From: Telopea speciosissima
Lineage: Eukaryota; Streptophyta; Magnoliopsida; Proteales; Proteaceae
DNA: 64,000 bases
NCBI RefSeq assembly: GCF_018873765.1
Contig: NC_057924.1
Span: forward strand, 14,223,001 to 14,287,000
Direction: 5' to 3'
Below are positions 56,401 through 64,000 of this stretch, piece by piece. The position numbers and the translations under genes were made by a program. How positions within the stretch are numbered: position 1 is the first letter of the stretch; each line of letters begins with the position of its first letter. The notes under the pieces are model-generated. The model did no database searches. It saw only the letters and a list, made by a program, of their open reading frames with translations, and was not told where the DNA came from.

Positions 56401-59400
56401 TGGTGTTCCCTCTCCCTTGATCTCCTCTCTTGATTCAGGTGTGAATGTGTGATCCACCCTTCCCATCTTTACTCTTCCCTTCTTACTTTTATTCTTTCTA
56501 CAGTTCCATTTTTCTGCTATTAACGGTAAAACAGAATCTGAACTGAGCCTTGTTGACTCGCCATACCTCATCATTTTGTCCTGAAACTTTGAGGCTATAT
56601 TTGCTACCTAAGAGCAACCCAGTCTACAGATTTCCTGTCCAAAATCCTTCGGGACTGAGAATTTTAAATCAAAACTTAGATCAAGTCCTCGCTCTTCTGC
56701 CAATACCTGTTTCAGTAAAAAAAATTATTCTTAGGCAACAGATATGAATGCTTGTGAATTGATTCTATAGTTCCATGGATTAGGGACCGACCTTCATCTG
56801 AAATTTCAGATCAATCTGAGCATATTTGGATGAGATCCCTCACCAGAAACCAATTCAAATCACTGAAGATATGATGGCATTCAGGTGCTACAAGGTCTGA
56901 TGCTTAGAAATTTATTGCTGTATCCAAATAAAACCTACCAACTCTTCTTTGCTCTGTTTCTCACCCACTGCCAAAATGCACTTCTGATCCAGAATTTAGC
57001 TTCCATTAATATCTTCAATCAATTGCATATAAACTCATATCCATCACCCAGATTTTGAATACAATTTCCTACTCTTTTGTTCAATGTAAAAAAATAATAA
57101 TAATAATAATCTCCCATTTATGACATGTCCATCAAACTCTTTATTCTAAGTATATTTTGTTTTCTAAACTTTCCCTTACCTTTTCGACAAACATATTTTC
57201 TTCCAAAACTCGCCCTAAAATACCATGGACTCCTGTTAACAGCTTGAATGGCCCTAAATCCTTCACCATCCCATGGCCATCGATTCTGATTTTCAACTCC
57301 TTTTCTTCCATTGATTGAAAAAGAAAAGAATTAGAAAGTTCTGATTACCTGACTGGTCCCTATGTTGTAGTGCTAATGAAAATGCCTTGAAATGCCTCGC
57401 AAAGTGGAGCCTTTTCTTCTATAAGCAAGGAAAACATTAAAGACGCCTTAAGAAGATCTAAGGAAATGGTACCTTATAACCAATCCTAAGTCCACCATCC
57501 CCTCTCCAACTTTAGCTAAATCATTCTTTTATTTTGACAAATAGTGTATAAAAGTAATGTTCCAAAATCTGGAAGCATCATATCTCCTTATCTAATGGCC
57601 ACATCATTGCACTTTTCACAAGGCCTAAGGAACTTGAGCTTAAGAAATGCAATAGAGAGGCATTCCTTAAATTCCTTGAAGGTTGACAAGGCATCAAAAT
57701 ATATCAGTCTTGGACAGTCACATTCTGGTATCTTGCAACCCTTCAATAGAACTTGAGGTAAGGCCTACTCTTGGAGGGGGAGACAAGGAGAGAGAAAGGG
57801 GGCAGCACGATAGGGTTCAAGACCCATCAAGTATCTGATCGAAGACAAGAGTTAAGGTCCACGTTCATTCACATTATAATCATTACTGAAAGTAAAAAAA
57901 GTCAACTCTTAACAACTGAGTTTCAAGCAAACGAGACTTAAAAGTAGCAATTGCTTTATGAGTTATTACATAGTAAAGGAAAGCACTTCCCCGCGTGGAA
58001 GGTTGACTAATCAAACAGGCCAAGCCTAAGTGACACAAGGCAATTGACGATCCAACCCCCCCCCCCTGGGTGGCTTTCCTTGATAAATCAGAGCTTTATT
58101 TAATCAGGCAAAGGCCCCACCTTTCTTTCCCCCATCGGTAGGATTCTTCCACTGGTAGTTTAAAAGAGAGATGTGCACAAACATATCAAGGTAAGTGCGC
58201 ATAATTGTTTCTTGGTTCCAATCCAAGAGTATGATGCACATAAATACTTGTGTATTTACAAAAAATTAATAAACAAACACAACCAACCATATTTTCTTAA
58301 AGACATTTATGGGGGGAAAAAATTTGTCAGCAAAAATCAAAGCAGGGAAACCCATAATATGTCTGTGTTTATTAAACATATTAATGAATTAATTAGAACA
58401 ACCAACCTCCTCTTCTTATGTTTTAAGAGAAGTCAATATTTTATTGCAACTAGACTGACTAGGAGGCTAGAAGCCAATCAAGCCTAGAGTCGAAATGAAC
58501 CAGATCAATTTAAAAAGAGAAATCTTACCTTTCCATTCCGTCTTGCATCAAGATAAGGAAGGTTACGGACAACAACAACTCTCCAAAATCCAACCTTATT
58601 TCCACCATCCAGGACACTAGAATTTCTCATATAAGCTTCTGTCGCTTCATCAATAAACATATAAAAGCAAACATTGTTCTTCGAAGCTTCACTGATATTC
58701 TTTGGCTGCTGAATGATATCATAGTTTCCTTTAAAAAATACAAAAAAAATCAAATTACTCACAAAAAAGAAACTACCTTGAACTCAAGAAAATAAATGAC
58801 AGAAGAAATTAAAATTTCCAGTACCAAATATGGCTGATGCTACAACAATACCACGGCACTGCTCCATCTCAAGAAGGTCCAAATCATCTATGTCAAACCC
58901 AGTCTGATGTCCAGGTTTCCTTCCTTTAACAAATCTGATCATAACAAGCAGCATTGATCATCATAAACAATAATTGCAACCAGAAACAGTTCAGGTTGAG
59001 AGAAAAGTTCCCTGGAACCATCAACAGGTTTAACTTTTAAATAAGTATACACAAGATCTTGACAAGGTGAATAGCTCATACCCACAATGCACATTCATTG
59101 ACTCCTTTATATCAAAAGAATCATTTCTCTGCTTCAGAGAAGGATATCCACCAAATTCAGATCCTCCAAATAGTTCCGTTCTAATTGAAGTTTCCTCATA
59201 CACATAAGTTAAATTCCTAAGTACAGGAGATGTTGATGGTTCTTTTGGCATAAAGGCTATAGCTTGTTCAACAGGAAGGTAACAAACTGGACATGCTGAA
59301 ACAGCAAGTAAGAAAGTCAGCAACAAATCAAAGATGGTGGTGATGATATCAGTAGCAATATAAATAATTTACCATATTTAAGATGTTATAATGCATACAC

Positions 59401-60871
59401 AAATTAGAACATACTTACATACAAATATAATGTATTAGTGTAGTTGAAAATGTTGGCAAATGAAACTTACGGCGTGGTCCAGTACGCTTTCTATCATTTG
59501 GTGGGGGTGGAATTGCGAACTTTTCACATGGATGACTGGAAGGAAGAGCATTTTGCCCAAAAACTGGAGGCGGCGGTGACTGGGCATTTTGCCCAAAAAC
59601 TTGAGGCAGCTGTGGCTGGGCTTTACTTACAGCACTTACCACCGATACATTGTTTTGTAAAAGAGAATTATCATCTGTCTTGTTTTCATGTGATCCATAA
59701 CTCATGGAAACATCGGGATTACTTGATGGCATGCTTTCGTTGGGTCTAATGTTCTGCACCTGTTGTTGAGTAATGCTTTCGTTGGGTCTAATGTTCTGCA
59801 CCTGTTGTTGAGTAAGACGTCCAGAAATAACCTCTGATGCATCTTCTTCTGAAAAGAAACTATAGTGTATGAAGAAAGTTTTTGGCAAACAAATAATGGC
59901 ATCTACCAATATCTAATATAATTTAGACGAATGCTTAGCTCAGGACATGGCCCTTCCTGGGAGAACTCGACGTAATAGTAACAAATATCAGGAACAGAAA
60001 TGTAGTGGGGGCAGGTATGTCATAGTTCTCACCAGAATATATCCCATCTTTAAAAGAGGCCTCACTGGGTTATCATAAACAATCCAGTTTGTGATACTTT
60101 ATGGATAGGCAGGACAATAAATGGGAAACTATCCAGGAACCAAAAAAAAGTCCACATTATAATGGCTAGTGCATCCTATAAGAGCATAAGAATATCCATG
60201 TCCTATAGGTCATAGGTAAGACTCATGAACCAGCGGACCAGACTGCACTGCATGTTTCAGCAGCAGTACTGCCCCAAATAAGCAGCGAGAATGCATGTTT
60301 TGACTCACTCAATCCTCTCCTAAATAGATGAATACGAATGAAAATAGAAAAGGAACAAAAGCTGTACAGAATGAGACAACAATAACTATCTTGTTAAGAA
60401 GGCAACAAATAAGATGGATCCCTATAATCTTAACAAAAATAGGGGCAATAAAAATTTTGATTTTGGCCATCTTCCCCCCAACAAAACTGAACTTAAAGAA
60501 TCAAAACAATAGTACTAATATCATCTAAAATTTAATGATGCAGTGTTTATCCTGCAGAACGACCATGAGAAGAGAATAATGAGAAGAAAGGAAAAAATAG
60601 GACACAAACCTTTACTAACAGCAGATAAAACTGACATGAAAACCAAAACCGAAACGACCACCAGCAGTAGCATTCCAACCCTCCTTCTGCCAGCAAATTT
60701 GCAGATCCGTTGAAGAAACCTTTCCTTCTCTCTTGAACCAGGGACAAACATCTTTGAGGGCTTGCGTAAAACAATGGGTGTAGTTTGAAATGGCAATAAA
60801 ACACTGTTTTGTACCTGTGGTTGCAGTGATCCATAACTTCCTGTACGTAGACCCAATGACGTTCCAGTCAT
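47144..60871 (-). CDS. MUCI70: MUCI70-like glycosyltransferase (DUF616), 623 aa, nine exons
   Basis: Minus-strand gene. Coding exons in transcript order: 60871-60610, 59848-59471, 59295-59082, 58934-58825, 58728-58529, 53099-52996, 48270-48083, 47997-47798, 47359-47144. All introns are GT-AG, phases join, and the total is 1872 bp. The protein has a short cytosolic tail, one signal-anchor helix at about 65-84 ([20 protein letters not shown]), a low-complexity stem (about 88-210), and a [12 protein letters not shown] motif at 214. The DUF616 catalytic region follows: [116 protein letters not shown] and [13 protein letters not shown] basic tail ends the protein. Arabidopsis MUCI70 is a Golgi enzyme needed for pectin in seed-coat mucilage; the exact reaction here is inferred from family. 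Two introns (4.7 and 5.4 kb) are swollen by transposons. Confidence 0.93.
50523..50672 (-). mobile_element. Au SINE, copy 3, inside the MUCI70 intron
   Basis: On the plus strand it reads CTGCGGGGTCTAGGAGGGGT, AATGTACGCAGCCTTACCCC, GAAGAGGCTGTTTCCATGTTT and ends near GCGCAAGTTATTCC, which is the reverse complement of the Au SINE body. Orientation matches the host gene. The box B region is degenerate. Confidence 0.8.
50735..52294 (-). mobile_element. RTE-type LINE relic with an internal tandem duplication
   Basis: On the minus strand it encodes [20 protein letters not shown], [20 protein letters not shown], the catalytic [19 protein letters not shown] and, farther on, [20 protein letters not shown]. 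This order is that of RTE-clade reverse transcriptases. The 3' end (GGGTCGGC-type motif near 50765 on the plus strand) is also typical. A ~363-bp stretch carrying the catalytic motif is repeated head-to-tail (51570-51932 and 51933-52294). The first copy reads FVDD where the second keeps FADD. Truncated at the 5' side and inactive. Confidence 0.88.
53100..58528 (-). other. MUCI70-like intron, 5.4 kb, with an LTR fossil
   Basis: Intron between the exons ending at 58529 and starting at 53099 (minus-strand order). Contents: an (AT)n(AG)n microsatellite at about 53447-53477, an LTR fossil at 54329-56345, and an (AAT)n tract near 57091-57108. I see no feature in 56346-57090 or 57110-58528. Confidence 0.8.
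54329..56345 (-). mobile_element. Non-autonomous LTR-retrotransposon fossil in a MUCI70 intron
   Basis: Direct repeats of about 656 bp (54329-54984) and 689 bp (55657-56345) flank a 672-bp interior. On the minus strand the LTRs start TGATG and end TTTGCA or TTCTGCA. TTTGGTATCATAGC follows the 5' LTR as a tRNA-Met-type primer-binding site, and CACTGGGGGAAT precedes the 3' LTR as a polypurine tract. The interior encodes only an acidic 152-residue frame (55046-55504) with no pol domain, so the element depended on others. The LTRs differ at many positions, so it is clearly older than the Copia fossil. I could not find a clean target duplication. It looks structurally whole at both ends but is decayed. 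Confidence 0.82.
59733..59816 (-). repeat. 42-bp tandem duplication inside a MUCI70 exon
   Basis: Two consecutive 42-bp copies, starting GCTTTCGTTGGGTCTAATG on the plus strand at 59733 and 59775, encode [14 protein letters not shown] and [14 protein letters not shown]. The repeat is in frame, lengthens the stem region between the membrane anchor and the DUF616 domain by 14 residues, and is nearly identical, so it is recent. A second short repeat (CATTTTGCCCAAAAACT, encoding VFGQNA) lies at about 59550-59600. Confidence 0.9.
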
Positions 60872-61760
60872 TGTCCCTCCAGACCCACAGATTTCCCGTT
60901 CATCTCCCTTGTCCCAATGAAAACCCTCTCATCCACAATTCCTCAAATTCTCCTCCACAGCCAAAATCAGAAAAACAACCTCTTGAAACCATCTACGAAT
61001 CAAAGATCCAATTTTCCTCCCTTTCGAATTATCTTAATTCGCAACCCTTGCTTCAAAGTACCAATGCACGACACTCCTATAAATGAAATCAACCCCAATA
61101 AACTCACATTGTCCGTGAAACCGCCTCCAACTAATTTATCAGGGGGAAAATACAAATATATCTACTACGGTCTCTACTGAATCCAGAAGAAAAAATTTAT
61201 CCACTCATTCCAAAACAAAAAACAAAAATCGAACTTTTCCTCTTCCAACAACAATATCCCTATCACAGAATCGCAACGATAACACAACAGTAATTGAATC
61301 AACCCCCCTCCCCTCTGAATCCAAATCAAACTATCTCCCAATCGCACTTAGGGGAAAGAAAAAAGGGAGAGTTTTAGGGAATTGCAGAAACTAAGATAAG
61401 AAGCCAATCTACTCAACAAAACAGATTCGCAGATCAAGCGCAAACTGGGAAAACCTTCTGCAATGTTACAATGAGAAACTGCGGGGAATCAAAGAAAATT
61501 AAAGGTCAGAAAGGGCTGGCGGTGTGAACGCAAGCAGCAGTATAAGAAATCGAGAACATTGTTAATACCTCATTGTCCACCATTAAACCTTCTTCCACAT
61601 CAAAATTCTAGGTTTCTTTAACGTAATTTCTCTGTCGTTTCCACACAAAAAAAAAGAAGGTATATTTCTCGCTATCAATCAATCATTTGCTTCGCTGTAT
61701 GAACTCTGTAAATCTGAGATCGTGAAAGAAAATGGTGTTACAGTTATCAGCATGGGAATT
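60872..61760 (-). promoter_or_regulatory. 5' UTR and promoter side of the MUCI70-like gene
   Basis: The sequence immediately upstream of the ATG is mixed, non-coding leader. On the minus strand AATGAG followed by GTATTAAC near 61566-61575 could be a donor of a 5'-UTR intron. I cannot fix the transcription start or an acceptor with confidence. Confidence 0.35.
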
Positions 61761-63226
61761 TCAGTGATATTTAACATTTTTATTTTTTATTTTTTAATTT
61801 ATAAAACAGATTGGAAAGCAGCCCCAGAAAAAAAAAATTCAAAGATGGAGTACATGACCAAAACAAAAACATAAAAAAAAAAAAATTTGTGGGAAATATT
61901 CCAATCCAATGGCTGTCAAACTTTGCTTGTACGCGCAGTGCGCACACTGTTTAATATAGCCAGTCGTTACGTGGATTTGAAGCATCATGGAAGGGGGTTA
62001 AACGGTTCGGTTCGGTTTAATTCGTTTAATTAAATGGTTTAAAGTTTGGTTCGAATCCTATTTGATTTTAACATACATTTAAGATGCTAAACGATTCGAT
62101 TTGGTTTATACCGTTTAATTAAACGGTCTTAACCGGTTTTATGGTTTGGGCTTAAAACGGTTTCGGTCTGACATGGCCTTCTCATCGAGGTTGATTCAAA
62201 TCTAATGGTTGTCATGTATGATGTGACATCACATGGCATTTGATGCAAGTGGGTCCTGACCACCGTTTGGACGATCACATGGCAACGGTTAATTGGTCCC
62301 ATGTAAGTTACTATTGTATAGAATCATTATCCTTAAGGAATTTTTTGGACAGTCAGATCAGTATCTTCTTTGGATGATGGATGGAGAAGATAGAGTATAG
62401 TTGTAGGTTTGTGAGTTGTGACCATCATGGCATTGAATGACGGTGTGACTTGCATTCCTGTATTGGGTGTGGCGTAACGATCGTATAAATATAGACACTA
62501 TAAAGTCTTTCTTTTGTGTAATGTTATGTGATTAAAAATTAAATTTAATATAATCTTGTTTTAAATCTTTCTAGAGGTAACACGTGGTTAAGATGCTGTT
62601 TGTATCATGTTTGGTTACAAATATATATCTATTTGGGAAAAGATTCTCTAAGCCAATAATGTAAAATGAAATCTTCCACTTCAGGGTTTCTTTGGTATGA
62701 ATTGTATTTGTATTTAGGGGTGTTGTTCTTTGTACCCAACGCAACCTGCGCCCAGGCACATGGAAGTGGACGCAATGACCACCCCACCCCCTACAAAGGC
62801 TACCCATGTGCCTGGGTGCAGGTTTCGCTGCGCCACAAAGAACATTCTCCTTTGTATTTATTGTCTATTTTTGAAAAATCATTTGTGACAATAAATTTAT
62901 GATCTACAAATTATAATCGGTGGGTTACTATTTGTATAATAAATTGTATAATTAAAAATAGGGGAAAGTTTTCATGCACGACTATGTAAGCCGTGTATGT
63001 GAGAGGGTGTGAGTTTCAAGGCATTAATTAATGGGTGGGGGTTATGACTTTTCCAACTCTTTGTGAGAGGGGACACAACCGTGCAAGCTTACACGGCCGT
63101 GTAAGAAAACTTCCCCCTTAAAAATAAGTTTGGTATTTTATGTGCATAATAAATTACATAATTTTTTGTTCATCTGTTAATTGCATATTTTCATCAAACA
63201 TGTGGGTGCATTCATAGAACAACGTC
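61761..63226. other. Intergenic with MITE remnants and a foldback
   Basis: About 61998-62170 holds AACGGTTCGGTTCGG/TTTAATTAAACGG repeats, a hAT-like remnant. A foldback at 62724-62843 has arms GTTCTTTGTACCCAACGCAA...CCAGGCACATGG and CCATGTGCCTGGGTGCAGG...CACAAAGAAC. Around 62985-63110, CACGACTATGTAAGCCGTGTATG and ACACGGCCGTGTAAG form another small imperfect inverted pair. No gene. Confidence 0.5.
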
Positions 63227-63438
63227 ATGAAGTTACAAGATAAGCAGGATCTCCAAGATTGTGACATATTGCTCAAGAGCGGTGTTCCTCTCTCCTTTGC
63301 TACCATTTCTTCAAAGAGGGAACATGTCCAAGTTGAGGTGCGGAATTTGATCACTCGCTTGTAGATTTGTGATCCCGAATCGAAGAGTGTGGCCATAGAT
63401 TCCTTGCTGGGCTTGCTTTAGGAGGACAATAAGAACGT
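63227..63438 (+). pseudogene. Fragment of an ARM-repeat (ARO/VAC8-like) protein gene
   Basis: The plus frame from ATG 63227 reads KLQDKQDLQDCDILLKSGV, SSKREHVQVEVRNLITRL, stop, ICDPESKSVAIDSLLGLL, stop, EDNKNVL. Plant armadillo proteins have this N-terminal pattern (RDLITRLQIGxxESKxxAxDSLLGLLQEDDKNVL), with Gln at both places where a stop now stands; each fits a CAG to TAG change. The similarity ends abruptly at about 63438, where GC-rich repeat DNA begins. Family assignment is from memory of the motif, so the exact parent is uncertain. It is non-functional. Confidence 0.6.
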
Positions 63439-63449
63439 CTTGACCCCGC

Positions 63450-64000
63450 TAGGGTTCTCAGCACCACTGTCGTCTGACTGGGGCTTCTCAGCCCTTCGCC
63501 TACCTAAACCGAGCCTCCCAGGCTCTCTTCCCCTATCGCGCAAGGCCCTATGCCCCCCTTTCTACCATCACGCAGGGCCTCAAGGCCCCCAGGCCTCTCC
63601 ACTATCACACAGAGACCCCAGGCGCTCTCTCGCAGTCGCAAGGCCTCAAGGCCCTCTCATACCGTCGCACAAGAATTATAGGTCCTTGTCCACTGTCATG
63701 CAAGGCCCTTCGGCCTTCCTCCACCGTCGTACAGGCCTACAAACCTCTTCCGCCCTCACGCAGGGCCCCTAGGCTCCTTTCGACTTCACGCAGGGCCTCC
63801 CTGCCACTCTACTCCACTCAACAGGGCCCTCTAAGGCCTTGCCAACATTGTCTGGGCCTCCCTAAGCCCTTGTCACCATCGCCTGGGTCTCCTAGGCCCC
63901 TACCTACCTTGTGCCAGCATCCCTGGGCTCTGCCTGCTTCACGAAGGGCCTCCTAGGTCATCAACCACCATCATCGTCGAGCCTCCTAGGCTCTCTGTGG
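63450..64000. repeat. GC-rich degenerate minisatellite, runs off the window
   Basis: Imperfect tandem units of roughly 35-50 bp share a core such as CACGCAGGGCC followed by TCAAGGCCC, CCTAGGCTC or CAGGCCTCTCC, joined by CCACCGTC/CCATCA spacers. More than ten units are visible. Composition is far more GC-rich than anywhere else in the window. A plus frame is open through part of it (63440-63772) only because the repeat is stop-poor. Confidence 0.8.

Noticed and set aside
63440-63772. 110-residue Pro/Ser-rich protein
   Set aside because: The open frame is a by-product of the stop-poor GC-rich minisatellite.

Overview
The window is nuclear DNA of a flowering plant, probably a eudicot or another broad-leaved lineage. 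The evidence is GT-AG introns, plant-only gene families (a MUCI70/DUF616 glycosyltransferase, a DUF2921 membrane protein, an HSFA5-type heat-shock-factor relic), Au SINEs, Copia and RTE elements, and many AT-rich MITEs. I cannot name the species.

Layout. (1) 1-2.5 kb: the 3' part of a UBC25/26-type ubiquitin E2 gene (+). (2) 2.5-13.9 kb: repeats only. There are three foldback elements, a stretch that reads like organellar spacer DNA, and a tandem duplication of a ~3 kb block. Each block unit carries a LINE RNase H relic, an LTR-element relic, a hAT-type MITE and a nested pair of Tourist-like MITEs. (3) 13.9-16.9 kb: a complete single-exon DUF2921 gene (+), with a hAT MITE carrying an 8-bp target duplication about 260 bp upstream. 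(4) 18.4-19.5 kb: a decayed HSFA5-like pseudogene that keeps its ancestral exon-intron layout. (5) 21.1-28.9 kb: a duplicated locus for a small acidic, probably mitochondrial protein, with a Copia fossil between the copies. In the second copy the promoter, leader and start codon are amplified into a ~128-bp tandem array. (6) 29.6-34.6 kb: a hAT MITE, a tRNA-His gene, a TRIM-like LTR element, and a nest of TIR transposons. That nest contains a clear Pack-MULE (9-bp TSD, ~270-bp TIRs) carrying a U-box/ARM gene fragment. (7) 35.5-43.4 kb: two small multi-pass membrane protein genes (-), with two short, near-perfect palindromic elements between them. (8) 44-46.6 kb: a MITE, a tRNA-derived SINE and two Au SINEs. 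(9) 47.1-60.9 kb: a complete nine-exon MUCI70-like gene (-, 623 aa). Its two giant introns hold a third Au SINE, an RTE LINE and an LTR fossil. (10) 61.8-64 kb: repeats, an ARM-repeat gene relic, and a GC-rich degenerate minisatellite running off the window end.

The genes do not form a pathway or cluster; this is ordinary dispersed plant gene order. What stands out is the DNA rearrangement: gene capture by a Mutator-like element, promoter/start-codon amplification after a local duplication, MITE-into-MITE nesting whose empty site can be compared in a tandem copy, and two unrelated ARM-repeat gene fragments. Exon coordinates were worked out by hand from reading frame, splice sites and family resemblance. 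No alignment or database search was run.
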